Shown here in pieces: positions 1 to 8,133 of a stretch of DNA of 25,032 nucleotides. The notes below the pieces were generated by a model. It made no database searches, had not been told where the DNA came from, and was given only the letters and a program-made list of their open reading frames with translations. Where the stretch lies: NCBI GenBank assembly GCA_002438075.1, contig DJSQ01000122.1, positions 5,057-30,088 of the forward strand, read 5' to 3'. Source of the stretch: Clostridiales bacterium UBA6330. Lineage in GTDB: Bacteria > Bacillota > Clostridia > Oscillospirales > CAG-272. Made by a program: the position numbers and the translations under genes. Numbering within the stretch: the stretch's first letter is position 1; each line of letters starts with the position of its first letter.

Positions 1-32
1 CCGCGACCTTTTGGTTTGTTTGGGAGAGAAGC

Positions 33-998
33 TCAAACCTCCACCGGCTCTTCGGGGGTGATGTACTTCGGGTCAACAATCGGCTTTGCACCCCACGGGA
101 CGGCAAAGCGGATTGCGCGGTGCGCAACCTCAATGGTGAATTTGTTCTGCGTCACCAGCTCACCGTCAAAGGAATAGACAAAGCCCTCGGGCGCCTCCAC
201 ATCGACCCGTTTCCCGCGGCAGTACTCCAGAATGCCGTCGAATTTCGGGTTCTCCAGATGCGTCCCGTTGGTGTAGTCCTTGATTAACTGCATGAATTTG
301 ATACGCGACACGGGACGAACAAGGCAGACCTCCAGAAGTCCGTCGCAGTCCACCGAACGCGGCGCACAGCGGAAGGAACCGCCCACATACTGCCCGTTTG
401 CAACCGTGCAAAGCAGGATTTTGTCCGATGGATTGAGCAGCTTTCCGTCCACCGTCACGCGGCATTTGTTCTTCATGCCCTTGAAGAGCGCGGCAATCAC
501 GCTGGAGGTATAAGCATTCTTTCCGCCAATCAGCTTCTTTCGGCGGATGTTCATCATGGTTTTCGCCACGTAGGAATCAAACCCAAAATGCGCGGCATTG
601 ATTGCATAGCGGTTTCCGACCCGAATCAGGTCAATGGTCTGCTCGGTTGCGTCAATCTGCGCCTGCAAATTCAAAAAGTGCTTTTGCCCGCCGTAGTATT
701 TGACAAAATCATTCCCCGAGCCGCAGGGATAGCACCCCACCGATGCCTGCGGGAAGCCGACCGCGCCGTTGACAACCTCGTTCAGCGTCCCGTCCCCGCC
801 GCAGGCATAGAAGCGGACAGGCTCCGAATGCTCACGGCAATAGTCGCGGATGTATGCGGTCGCGTCCCCCGGCGCTTTGGTCTCGTAAATCATGTAATCC
901 AATCCGCCCGCCGCGTAGACCTGCTTCAGCTCCGCCTCGATGTTCTCAAAGGAGTTGATGCGCCCCGCCGCAGGATTCAGAATAAAAATGTGCTTCAT
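33..998 (-). CDS. Diacylglycerol/lipid kinase, YegS/BmrU type
   Basis: This is a 321-residue soluble lipid kinase of the DAGK catalytic family, which uses ATP to phosphorylate diacylglycerol or a related lipid at the inner face of the membrane. The N-terminal nucleotide-binding region has NPAAG at residues 8-12, the signature GGDGT at 67-71 followed by LNEVVNG, and GSGND at 93-97. The C-terminal half is the usual beta-sandwich ending in FDGE and an IRFAVP-like strand. Length is normal for the family (about 290-330). I chose ATG 998 because GGAGG lies 7 nt upstream; an in-frame extension to 1040 would run into the -10 box and has no ribosome binding site. It has its own promoter directly after mutY, so it may be transcribed alone or by readthrough. 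The exact lipid substrate cannot be read from sequence. Confidence 0.9.
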   Translation of the reverse strand: MKHIFILNPAAGRINSFENIEAELKQVYAAGGLDYMIYETKAPGDATAYIRDYCREHSEPVRFYACGGDGTLNEVVNGAVGFPQASVGCYPCGSGNDFVKYYGGQKHFLNLQAQIDATEQTIDLIRVGNRYAINAAHFGFDSYVAKTMMNIRRKKLIGGKNAYTSSVIAALFKGMKNKCRVTVDGKLLNPSDKILLCTVANGQYVGGSFRCAPRSVDCDGLLEVCLVRPVSRIKFMQLIKDYTNGTHLENPKFDGILEYCRGKRVDVEAPEGFVYSFDGELVTQNKFTIEVAHRAIRFAVPWGAKPIVDPKYITPEEPVEV

Positions 999-1028
999 CT
1001 GCAAGCCTCCGTTCTCATAACTACATCT

Positions 1029-1057
1029 ATTATAACACAAAGCGTGCCGAATTGCAA
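1029..1057 (-). promoter_or_regulatory. Sigma-A promoter of the lipid kinase gene
   Basis: Read on the minus strand, TTGCAA (1052-1057) and TATAAT (1029-1034) are separated by exactly 17 nt. The -35 box begins 4 nt beyond the mutY stop codon, and no terminator is visible between the genes, so readthrough from the upstream operon is also possible. The 5' leader to ATG 998 would be about 25 nt. Confidence 0.8.
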
Positions 1058-1061
1058 CCCC

Positions 1062-2138
1062 TCAAAGGTATTTCGTGTACGCTGAAAATGCGGACGGAAT
1101 GGCATAGCGCTCGTGCAGTTCCCGATTCCCGACCAAAACCAGCCCCGAGCGCTCGTGATATCCCGCTTCCTCGGCGGCAATCCGCACGTCATACGCAATC
1201 ATGTGCCATTCGATGTGCGTGAAAATATGCTTCGCGTCCTCGGCACGCGTCACGCGCAGCGGCTCAAAGCCGTAATCGCGTACCAACTCGGTCACGTGCT
1301 CCGCATCAAGCTGCCCCGCAACATTCGGCAGCTCGTACAGCCCCGCCAACAGCCCTTTATCGGGCCGCTTGTGCAGGGCGGTCCGCTCGCCGTCACGAAT
1401 CAGCAGGACCGTCTTTTCCTCAATCCTGCGCGGGCGCTTTTCCCCCTTGACGGGCAATGCGTCGGTCAGGTCCTCCGCCTTCGCGCGGCACCACGGCGCA
1501 AACGGGCACTCCCTGCACCGCGCCGCACCGTTCGGGACACAGACCGTTGCCCCAAGCTCAATCATCGCCTGCGTAAAGGTAGCGGCGCGAGAAGGCTCGG
1601 TTGGAATGGAGGACCGCAACCGCTCTCCCCATGCTTTTTTGACGGCGGGAAGCGTGATATCGTCCGTGCAACCGTCAAAGCGGGAGAGGACCCGCAACAG
1701 ATTTCCGTCCACGGCAGGCTCGGGAAGCCCGAACGCAATGGAGGCAATCGCCCCCGCCGTGTAGTCCCCGATTCCGGGCAGAGAACGCAGTGCCTTTACG
1801 TCTGCGGGCATTTTGCCGCCGCAGTCCGAGACAATAACCCTTGCCGCCTTTTGCAGGTTTCGGGCACGGCTGTAGTAGCCCAGCCCCTCCCAGAGCTTGA
1901 GAAGCTGTTCCTCGGACGCATTCGCCAGCGCAGTGACATCCCCGAACGCCTCCAGAAACCGCGCATAATAGCGCTTGACCGCCTCCACGCGGGTCTGCTG
2001 AAGCATGATTTCCGATATCCAAATGCGGTATGGGTCGCTCGTCCTGCGCCACGGCAGGTCCCGCCTGTTTGCGACATACCATGCAAGCAGAGCTTCCACC
2101 GCCTCGCGCGGCAGAAGTACGGTCTCATTCCCCGCCAT
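1062..2138 (-). CDS. mutY: A/G-specific adenine glycosylase MutY
   Basis: This 358-residue base-excision repair glycosylase removes adenine mispaired with 8-oxoguanine. The helix-hairpin-helix glycosylase domain comes first: SEIMLQQT with the catalytic Glu43, the HhH segment LPGIGDYTAGAIA at 120-132, and PAVDGN with catalytic Asp144. Four cysteines (200, 208, 211, 217) form the iron-sulfur ligand set. From about residue 243 a Nudix-like domain begins, containing KGLLAGLYELPN (261-272), which in this family recognises 8-oxoG. The start ATG 2138 has GGAAGG upstream and overlaps the end of the DUF1003 gene by 14 nt, so translation is probably coupled. The first two cysteines are separated by seven residues rather than the six of the E. 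coli and Bacillus proteins; otherwise it is intact. Confidence 0.96.
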   Translation of the reverse strand: MAGNETVLLPREAVEALLAWYVANRRDLPWRRTSDPYRIWISEIMLQQTRVEAVKRYYARFLEAFGDVTALANASEEQLLKLWEGLGYYSRARNLQKAARVIVSDCGGKMPADVKALRSLPGIGDYTAGAIASIAFGLPEPAVDGNLLRVLSRFDGCTDDITLPAVKKAWGERLRSSIPTEPSRAATFTQAMIELGATVCVPNGAARCRECPFAPWCRAKAEDLTDALPVKGEKRPRRIEEKTVLLIRDGERTALHKRPDKGLLAGLYELPNVAGQLDAEHVTELVRDYGFEPLRVTRAEDAKHIFTHIEWHMIAYDVRIAAEEAGYHERSGLVLVGNRELHERYAIPSAFSAYTKYL

Positions 2139-2643
2139 GCTTCTTTCCTTCCGCCGACTCGCCGAGCAGACGCGACAGCTCCTCCTGCCGCGCCAGAATA
2201 CGGTTCACCTTGTCGTACAGGTCCTCAATCATGATTTCGGTTTTGAGATTGACCTTGTAATCGTTTTCTGCGCGGCGGCGGTCCTTTTCCTCCTGTCGGT
2301 TCTGGCTCATCATGATGAGCGGTGCCTGAATTGCGGCAACGCAGGAAAGAACCAGATTCAGCAGAATAAACGGGTACGGGTCAAACGCCCCCGCCGCAAG
2401 CAGAATATTCAGAACCATCCAACCGACCAGCACACCGACAAACGAAAAGATAAATGCCCAGCTTCCCGCAAATTTTGCAATCGCATCCGCCGCACGTTGC
2501 CCGACGGAATATGCCCGCTTCGCTTCCTTTTCGGTATTGACTGCCACGCGGCTGCCCGCAAGCAGTGCCAGAACCTCCTCGTCGGTCATGTCATGTCGGA
2601 TATCCTTGACAATCTCTCCGATCAGCTTCTTGTTTTCTTTCAT
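2125..2643 (-). CDS. DUF1003 family membrane protein
   Basis: This is a 172-residue protein of the DUF1003 family, whose function is not established. The recognisable core starts at GSWAFI (60-65). A first membrane helix spans about 61-80. The family signature FDPYPFILLNL (88-98) leads into a second helix to about 110, ending in the conserved APLIMMSQNRQ and KDR..AE.DY stretch at 108-129. The rest is a charged, probably cytoplasmic helical tail with coiled-coil character (about 135-160). I chose ATG 2643 because GGGGAG lies 10 nt upstream; a TTG at 2661 would add six residues but lacks a ribosome binding site. It is the middle gene of the nitroreductase-DUF1003-mutY operon; the stop of the preceding gene is 21 nt away. 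Confidence 0.88.
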   Translation of the reverse strand: MKENKKLIGEIVKDIRHDMTDEEVLALLAGSRVAVNTEKEAKRAYSVGQRAADAIAKFAGSWAFIFSFVGVLVGWMVLNILLAAGAFDPYPFILLNLVLSCVAAIQAPLIMMSQNRQEEKDRRRAENDYKVNLKTEIMIEDLYDKVNRILARQEELSRLLGESAEGKKHGGE

Positions 2644-2664
2644 ATGTGCGCTTCTCCCCAAAAA

Positions 2665-3192
2665 TCAGATGCGGAACACCCGCCCCTCGCGTCTCGGCTT
2701 CGCTTCCGGCTCCGCGCCGTCGGTGTAGCCCACAATCAGGTGTCCGATGCCCTCATAGTCTCCCTCAATGCCGAGCTCACGCAGAATCGCCTTGCCCTCG
2801 TCCGAATCGAACTCCTCGCGGGCACGGTGAATCCAACAGCTTCCCAAGCCCTCCGCGTGCGCGGCGAGCATCATGTTTCCGAGCACCAGACTGCCGTCAT
2901 AGATGTGCGTGGGGACACTGCGGTCCGCCAGCACGACCAGCACGCAGGGCGCACCGTAGAACGGGTCCTTGTCGGGAACGCCCATAATGGTTGCGTTCAT
3001 CTCCATCAGGCGGTCGCGCAACGCCTTGTCGGTCACGCAAAGAATGATTGCGCTCTGCCGACCCATTCCGCTTGCCGCGTAAAGCCCCGCACGGAGAATG
3101 CGGTCCAGCTTCTCCTCGGGCACCGCATCGGGCAGATACGCGCGGACCGAACGCCTTGTCTCCATGCACTCTAAAATCGCCTTTTCGTCCAT
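2665..3192 (-). CDS. Nitroreductase family flavoprotein
   Basis: This is a 175-residue FMN-dependent NAD(P)H oxidoreductase of the nitroreductase superfamily, shorter than the roughly 215-residue NfsB type and close to the small clostridial members. The FMN-phosphate motif RRSVRAY lies near residue 12. SGMGRQSA (about 40-47), the central dimer helix with NMMLAAHAEGLGSCWIH, and the C-terminal GYEG-like GDYEGIGHLIVGY follow the family order. The physiological substrate is unknown. I chose ATG 3192 (GGGAG 9 nt upstream) over an in-frame TTG two codons earlier. It is the first gene of the operon, directly behind the promoter at 3233-3261. Confidence 0.88.
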   Translation of the reverse strand: MDEKAILECMETRRSVRAYLPDAVPEEKLDRILRAGLYAASGMGRQSAIILCVTDKALRDRLMEMNATIMGVPDKDPFYGAPCVLVVLADRSVPTHIYDGSLVLGNMMLAAHAEGLGSCWIHRAREEFDSDEGKAILRELGIEGDYEGIGHLIVGYTDGAEPEAKPRREGRVFRI

Positions 3193-3232
3193 CTTCAAAC
3201 ACTCCCTTCGGATTGAAAAATTCGCTACTCCT

Positions 3233-3261
3233 ATTATAGCACAAAGCGAGAGGATTTACAA
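3233..3261 (-). promoter_or_regulatory. Sigma-A promoter of the nitroreductase-DUF1003-mutY operon
   Basis: On the minus strand, TTGTAA (3256-3261) and TATAAT (3233-3238) have a 17-nt spacer. The expected leader to ATG 3192 is about 35 nt. The promoter lies just downstream of the terminator that ends the transporter gene. Confidence 0.75.
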
Positions 3262-3271
3262 GTCCCAAGAC

Positions 3272-3305
3272 AAAAATCCCGTCCCCGATGATGGTCGGGA
3301 ACGGG
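3272..3305 (-). terminator. Intrinsic terminator of the OPA transporter gene
   Basis: The 11-nt arms at 3278-3288 and 3295-3305 pair with one mismatch around a 6-nt loop. On the minus strand this is followed by ATTTTTG, giving a U-tract (3272-3276). It starts 10 nt beyond the transporter stop codon. Confidence 0.85.
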
Positions 3306-3315
3306 TGATTGGTGC

Positions 3316-4575
3316 TTATTGTTCGGTCTTTCGCTTGTGCAGATGTCCGAGAAGGACGGTCCCCCACGCGAGCAGCGTAACGCCGACCGAGGCGAACAGC
3401 AGGATGTACATCACCGTGTTCCAGTCGGTTCGGTCGGCAATCACGCCAAGCCCGTAGGCGCTGGCGGTACTGCCAACGTAGCCCGCGCTGTTCATCAGTC
3501 CCGCAAGAAAGCCCGGATTGACCTTATCCCGCAGGGCAAACGGCATGATGCTGGTCATGATGGAGTTGATTCCGTGCGCAAAGCAGGAGACCACGCCGAG
3601 GAAGGCAACCGTCAGCGCCATGCTGTCGAGCTTCATGCTGAGGAGAATGCCGCAGATGCAGACGGAGAGCATCAGGAGCAGACTGCCGCTGAGCGCGCGG
3701 AAATCCTTGATTTTCCGATTCATCCGAAGCGCCAGCATCGCGCCGAAAACGCCGCAGAACGGCAGGGCAACCGTCAGAACGATGGAAAGGCTGTCCCCCA
3801 CCCCAAAGCGCTCCTTGAGGATAACAGGGGTCCACGTGTTCAAGCCGTCCTTGACGAAGTTGTCCACCGCAATGAACAGCCCGCACGCCGCAATCAGACC
3901 AATCAACGCCCCGCTTGCGGTGCGCTTCCGTGTTCCGTCCTCGCCTGCCGCTTCGGAGCCTGCCGCCTGCGCCTCCGCCAAGCCTGCCTTTTCCGCTGTC
4001 AGCGTATCGTAGCCGACCAGCCACGCGGTGCCGATTACAAGCATCAGGAACGCACCGAGCAGGAACGCGCCGCGGAAGAAGTCAAACAGATTGAAAATCG
4101 CGCTCCCGCCGTAGGAAATTACGGTTCCGATGACAACCGTCAGGCTCATGGCAAACACCGCCCGCTTCATCATCACGGAATCCATGGTGTCGCTCAGGAC
4201 CAGCACCAGCGTTGGCCAGAGGACCGACTGGCAGATACCGTTGAGGAGCCACAGATACTTGATTGCCCCGAACGGCACGCCGCAGAACACCACGATATTG
4301 AGGACTGCGGACACGCAGAGAACGCCCGGAATGATATATTTTCTCGGATAGAACTTGCAGAAAATCGCGTGAATCAGCTGTCCCGCGCCGTAGGCAAAGA
4401 AGAAGAAGGTTCCCGTCAGCCCCGCCTCCGCGCGCGTGACGTTGTAAAACGCCATAATCGGCGCAATGTTCGCGTTGTAGCTGTAGCGCCCCGTATAGGC
4501 AAAGCTATAGACGAGGCAGGCGATTACAATCAGAATCTGCTGCTTTTGCTTCAGGGTCAACCGTTTTGTTCCCAT
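3316..4575 (-). CDS. MFS transporter, organophosphate:phosphate antiporter (OPA) type
   Basis: This is a 419-residue polytopic membrane protein with about twelve predicted helices in two six-helix halves. The halves are joined by a hydrophilic Ala/Glu-rich loop (about 195-225). The N-terminus carries YTGRYSYNANI (27-37), which matches the GlpT/UhpT-type signature with its substrate-binding arginine (here Arg30). The second half begins near residue 227 and has the DNFVKDGLNTW segment typical of OPA members. Family knowledge suggests sugar-phosphate or glycerol-3-phosphate exchange for phosphate, but the substrate cannot be assigned. The start ATG 4575 has GGAGGAG 5 nt upstream. It is a single-gene unit with a consensus promoter and its own terminator; no metabolic gene is adjacent to hint at the substrate. 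Confidence 0.85.
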   Translation of the reverse strand: MGTKRLTLKQKQQILIVIACLVYSFAYTGRYSYNANIAPIMAFYNVTRAEAGLTGTFFFFAYGAGQLIHAIFCKFYPRKYIIPGVLCVSAVLNIVVFCGVPFGAIKYLWLLNGICQSVLWPTLVLVLSDTMDSVMMKRAVFAMSLTVVIGTVISYGGSAIFNLFDFFRGAFLLGAFLMLVIGTAWLVGYDTLTAEKAGLAEAQAAGSEAAGEDGTRKRTASGALIGLIAACGLFIAVDNFVKDGLNTWTPVILKERFGVGDSLSIVLTVALPFCGVFGAMLALRMNRKIKDFRALSGSLLLMLSVCICGILLSMKLDSMALTVAFLGVVSCFAHGINSIMTSIMPFALRDKVNPGFLAGLMNSAGYVGSTASAYGLGVIADRTDWNTVMYILLFASVGVTLLAWGTVLLGHLHKRKTEQ

Positions 4576-4619
4576 AGGTCTCCTCCGCGTTTATCCGAAA
4601 ATCATCATGCAAGACTTTT

Positions 4620-4648
4620 ATTATAGCACGCGGGTACCGTTTTGTCAA
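4620..4648 (-). promoter_or_regulatory. Consensus sigma-A promoter of the OPA transporter
   Basis: On the minus strand, a perfect TTGACA (4643-4648) and a perfect TATAAT (4620-4625) are separated by 17 nt. This is the strongest promoter match in the window. No operator-like palindrome is obvious around it. Confidence 0.88.
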
Positions 4649-4687
4649 GTGATATGCGCAACTTTTGGCGAAAATCGGAAAATTTTC

Positions 4688-7600
4688 TCATTCGTCCTCG
4701 GGCTTCCGCTTGGCGGAGAGCTTCAGCACGAAGCCGTCCAGCAGATACAGGACCGACGGCAGGACAACCGTAATCATCACAACCGAGCAAATGGTTCCGA
4801 TTCCAATCAGAAGTCCGACGGTGGAAATGGAATTCTGACCGGAAACGAAGTGAATCACGAAGCCGCAAACGGTCAGAATCAGACCCGAGGTGAACACGGT
4901 TGGCATCGCGCCCTCAACCGACACCCGCAGTGCCTCGCGCTTGTCGTACCGCTGTCTGTTGGCAACATAGCCGCTTGACATCAGAATGCCGTAGTCAATC
5001 GTGGCACCCATGAGAATGCAGGTGGAAACGATATAGCTCATGAAGAAGATACCGCCGCTTGCAAGCTGCGTTGCCATAGCAATGAAGATCGCGCCCTGAA
5101 TGACCGTAACCAGAATCACGGGCAGGGACAGCGAGCGGAACACCAAAAGCACAATGGCAAAGATGGAAATCAGCGTAAACACCGTGATGAAGCGGTTGTC
5201 ATGGTCGAAGGACTGCTCCAAATCGTAGGTGGAGACAATTTCGCCCGTAACGGCGGCACCGTCCCCGAAAATGTCCTTTACCTCATCCGAAAGCCAACGG
5301 ACAAATGCGGTGGTCTCCTCCCCCTCGTTCGGCAGGTTGACCGACAACAGCATTCTCGAATGCGCCGGTCCGCGGAACAGCTCCTCCGCTTTGGCAATAT
5401 CGCTTTGCGCATCGGCAACCTTTTCGCGGTTCTCCGCCGACATTTTCTGCTTGAGCAGCGTGTTGCTGTCCATGCTCCCGCTGACGAACTCCAACAGCTC
5501 ATATGCCATCATCGGCTCGGTCAGCCCGCCCGACTGCATGGCGTACTTGATGCAAACACCCGACACCTGCGCCTCGTCAAGCGCGGTTGCCGCCATATCG
5601 CTCTTCATCTCATCGCGCAGAGTCTTGAGCCTATCAAAGCATTCCCGATAGGTCAGCGCCTCGGGCGCGGAAAGATAGCCGTCCAAGGTCAGCATATCGG
5701 TCAGGCGGTTGCGGTTTTCGTCACTTAAGCGGGCATGAATCACCGCATTTTCGCGGTCCTGCTCCAAAGCATAGGTCACAAACGCCCTGCCGCCGATTTT
5801 TTCGCCGCCCAGCGCACCCGTGCGGTAAAACCATACGATATACAGCTGTTGCACCTCCCCGCTTTCCACCGCAACCGTGGGGGTCTCCCCCGTCAGCCCC
5901 GAGGCAATGCTTACAAGCGCGGGCAGAAAGGCATCATAGGGGTACGCCGCATGAATCGCGTCATCCAGCGCGGCATAGGAGGCAACCGTTGCGGCGGCAT
6001 TCGCATCGGTGAGCAGTCCGTTTTGCAGGGCAAACCGCAGCAACGGCAGAAGCGGCGCGGTCTCCTGCGGCTCCAAGCCCTGCGAGAGGAAATACGCGGC
6101 GTAAAGCTGTGCCGCCTCTGTTTCGGTCAACACCGCGCCTGTGTTTTGATAAACGAAGCCGCGGAGCATTTCCTGCGTCATCGGAGTCTGCATCTGCTCT
6201 TCAAACTGCCCGATGCCCTGCGAGAGCGCGGTCAGCTGTAGGACAGTCTCCGCCGTCATCATGCCCGATAGCTCGGGGTCCTCCGAGGCGGCAATCAGGA
6301 ACGCCAGCATGGTTCGGAAATCGACCGACTGCTCCTCCACCGTATCATAGAAATACAGCCCGTACAGCTGTTTGATGGAGAAGAGATCGAGGTCGGTCCC
6401 CTCCAGTGCGCCGGTTGTCAGCTTTTCGTGCAGCTCCTCCGCCGTCCATTCGCCCGCCAACGCCTCGTCAACCGTTGCAACGGTCTGCAAGGTTTTCAGG
6501 GTGTCGGCGGAGACGAATTCCGCCGCATCCGAATCGCTCTCGGCAAGCGTCTTGGCAAAGCGCATGAAGTCCGCAAACGGCAATCTGACCGCCTCAGGGT
6601 CCCGATAGAGATTGTACATCGTAAACAGCAGCTTCGCGTCCTCCTCGGAAATTTCGAGCTTCCGCACCGCCTGCTCCACGTCGTAGACCTCGCGCACCGT
6701 ATTCGTGTAGGCGGTATAGCTTGAAAGCACGCCCGCGCCGTCCGCCGTCCGATATGCGGCAAGCGCGTCCGCCAGCCTTTGCTCGTTCGCAAAGTCGTCA
6801 TCGCCGTTCGGGTAGACCGCAACCACGGTGTTATGGTTGCCGAATACATCGGTAATCGCCGTGTTGCCCGCGTTCGTGTCGCTGAAGCGATAGGTATTTC
6901 CGATTTGCGTCAGCCCGCACACCATAATCACAATCAGCGCAATCGGAACGATATCCCCCGAGAGCTTATAGGCGAGCTTGCAGAACATCCGCCCTTTGGG
7001 GGCAAACGCTTTTTTGGCGGTGTGTGTGAGCAGACCGTCAAAAAGCAGGACCAGCGCGGGCAGAAGGGTCAGCGAGGTGATTGCCGAGATTACAATGCCC
7101 TTCATCAGCACGATACCGATGTCAAAACCGATGCGGAAGGACATGAACAGCAGGGCGAGCAGACCCGCAATGGTAGTCAGCGCGCTTGCGGAAACCGGCT
7201 TGACAACCGACAGGATTGCCCGCTTCATGGCATAGCCGCGATTCCCGCACTTCTGCTTTTCCCTACGGTAGGCATGAAGCAGGACGATGCTGTAGTCAAT
7301 CGAAAGCGCAAGCTGTAGGATGGCGGAAATCGAATTGGTGATATAGGAAATTTCCCCGAAGAAAAAGTTGGTCCCGCGGTTGATGAGAACCGCAACGCCC
7401 GAGGCGGCAAGCAGAACGAGCGGCTCCGCCCACGATTCGGAGGTGATCAGCAGAATCGCAACAACCAGACAGAGTGAAATGACGAGAATATAGGTCATTT
7501 CGCTTGTAATGGAATCGCGCAAAGACTTTTTCTCCACCGCCGTGCCGCCGTACTCCAAGCCCTCATAGGGAGACAGCACCTCCTCAAGGTCCTGCATCAC

Positions 7601-7981
7601 CTGAACAGCTTCGTCCGAATAATCGTCTCCGTCCACAACCACCAGAAACAGCGCGTTGCCGTTGCGGTAGGAGGCTTCATCGTAGCGGTCGAAATCCACG
7701 TTGGTCACGTTCGGAATCGCCTCCATGCGGTCCTGCATTTCCTCCGCCGTTTCTGCGGAAACATTCTTTGCCATAACCTGAATGCTTCCCGTCATGCCGA
7801 ATTCATCCTCGATGATATCCAGCGCGATTTTGGTTTGGGTATCCTCCCCGAGGTAATCGGCAAGGTTGTAGTTGATGGCAATCTTCCCCATCGTGAACGC
7901 CGACAGGACTGCCGCCGCCGCGAACAACAGAATCACCAACACGCTTTTTGCCCGACTTGCTGGACTGCTCTCTTTTTTCAT
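4688..7981 (-). CDS. MMPL/RND-superfamily exporter with enlarged extracytoplasmic domain
   Basis: This is a 1097-residue membrane transporter with the two-fold MMPL/YdfJ layout. Helix 1 is at about 13-33, followed by a first outer domain. Helices 2-7 lie at about 160-372, including SIDYSI (about 225-230). A very large second outer domain spans about 375-930, then helices 8-12 to about 1085, including GATIDYGIL (about 993-1001). The IDY aspartates are the expected proton-relay residues of this superfamily. Substrates of relatives are lipids, peptides or drugs; none can be assigned here. The second outer domain (about 555 residues) is unusually long and contains five repeats (listed separately). 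The start ATG 7981 has GGAG about 9 nt upstream. It is divergent from the TetR gene, and an operator-like site lies 20 nt before the start, so repression by that regulator is likely. Confidence 0.9.
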   Translation of the reverse strand: MKKESSPASRAKSVLVILLFAAAAVLSAFTMGKIAINYNLADYLGEDTQTKIALDIIEDEFGMTGSIQVMAKNVSAETAEEMQDRMEAIPNVTNVDFDRYDEASYRNGNALFLVVVDGDDYSDEAVQVMQDLEEVLSPYEGLEYGGTAVEKKSLRDSITSEMTYILVISLCLVVAILLITSESWAEPLVLLAASGVAVLINRGTNFFFGEISYITNSISAILQLALSIDYSIVLLHAYRREKQKCGNRGYAMKRAILSVVKPVSASALTTIAGLLALLFMSFRIGFDIGIVLMKGIVISAITSLTLLPALVLLFDGLLTHTAKKAFAPKGRMFCKLAYKLSGDIVPIALIVIMVCGLTQIGNTYRFSDTNAGNTAITDVFGNHNTVVAVYPNGDDDFANEQRLADALAAYRTADGAGVLSSYTAYTNTVREVYDVEQAVRKLEISEEDAKLLFTMYNLYRDPEAVRLPFADFMRFAKTLAESDSDAAEFVSADTLKTLQTVATVDEALAGEWTAEELHEKLTTGALEGTDLDLFSIKQLYGLYFYDTVEEQSVDFRTMLAFLIAASEDPELSGMMTAETVLQLTALSQGIGQFEEQMQTPMTQEMLRGFVYQNTGAVLTETEAAQLYAAYFLSQGLEPQETAPLLPLLRFALQNGLLTDANAAATVASYAALDDAIHAAYPYDAFLPALVSIASGLTGETPTVAVESGEVQQLYIVWFYRTGALGGEKIGGRAFVTYALEQDRENAVIHARLSDENRNRLTDMLTLDGYLSAPEALTYRECFDRLKTLRDEMKSDMAATALDEAQVSGVCIKYAMQSGGLTEPMMAYELLEFVSGSMDSNTLLKQKMSAENREKVADAQSDIAKAEELFRGPAHSRMLLSVNLPNEGEETTAFVRWLSDEVKDIFGDGAAVTGEIVSTYDLEQSFDHDNRFITVFTLISIFAIVLLVFRSLSLPVILVTVIQGAIFIAMATQLASGGIFFMSYIVSTCILMGATIDYGILMSSGYVANRQRYDKREALRVSVEGAMPTVFTSGLILTVCGFVIHFVSGQNSISTVGLLIGIGTICSVVMITVVLPSVLYLLDGFVLKLSAKRKPEDE
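5535..6642 (-). repeat. Five ~87-residue helical repeats in the MMPL exporter's outer domain
   Basis: Each copy has a motif resembling [E/D]-x-x-Q-L-Y-x-x-Y-F, then a short variable stretch and F-L-x-F-A-L. Copies include AKLLFTMYNLY, IKQLYGLYFYD, AAQLYAAYFLS, VQQLYIVWFYR and a degenerate VSGVCIKYAMQ. They are centred near residues 450, 537, 623, 710 and 807. The spacing of 86-87 residues (97 for the last) indicates tandem duplication inside the domain. The similarity is at protein level only. Confidence 0.65.
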
Positions 7982-8000
7982 TTCACAATCTCCTTCTCAA

Positions 8001-8014
8001 ATAAGATTTCTTAC
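8001..8014. promoter_or_regulatory. Operator-like palindrome 1, probable TetR binding site
   Basis: The minus-strand sequence GTAAGAAATCTTAT is a near-palindrome (arms 5 of 6 matching around AA). It lies between the tetR -35 box and the exporter start codon, within the exporter's probable 5' leader. It matches the second site at 8089-8102 at 12 of 14 positions. Confidence 0.6.
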
Positions 8015-8019
8015 AGGGG

Positions 8020-8048
8020 TTGAAATTCTCTGCGCTTTATAGTATAAT
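8020..8048 (+). promoter_or_regulatory. Sigma-A promoter of the TetR gene
   Basis: TTGAAA (8020-8025) and TATAAT (8043-8048) have a 17-nt spacer. On the opposite strand, TATACT (8041-8046) overlaps the same -10 region and may serve the exporter, although its -35 match is poor. The two transcription starts are therefore probably back to back. Confidence 0.72.
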
Positions 8049-8088
8049 AAAAAAGAGCGGAAAACGGAAGAACCGTTGCCCGCAGCAA

Positions 8089-8102
8089 GTCAGAAATCTT
8101 AC
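8089..8102. promoter_or_regulatory. Operator-like palindrome 2, probable TetR binding site
   Basis: GTCAGAAATCTTAC is the second copy of the 14-bp near-palindrome, in the tetR leader about 30 nt before the start codon. The combined consensus of both sites, GTAAGAAATCTTAC, is symmetric apart from the central AA. Being downstream of the tetR promoter, it could act as a roadblock for autorepression. Confidence 0.55.
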
Positions 8103-8133
8103 GAAAATCATCAAATTGTAAGGAGTTGTACAA

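Noticed and set aside
3319..4626. A 435-codon plus-strand frame opposite the OPA transporter
   Set aside because: It is a composition artefact: the frame is highly charged, lacks a promoter or ribosome binding site, and runs across the transporter's own promoter.
4649..4687. Terminator of the MMPL exporter
   Set aside because: The A/T-rich GAAAATTTTC palindrome after the stop codon gives only a weak hairpin without GC pairs or a clear U-run, so I do not call it. The exporter transcript may continue into the transporter gene.
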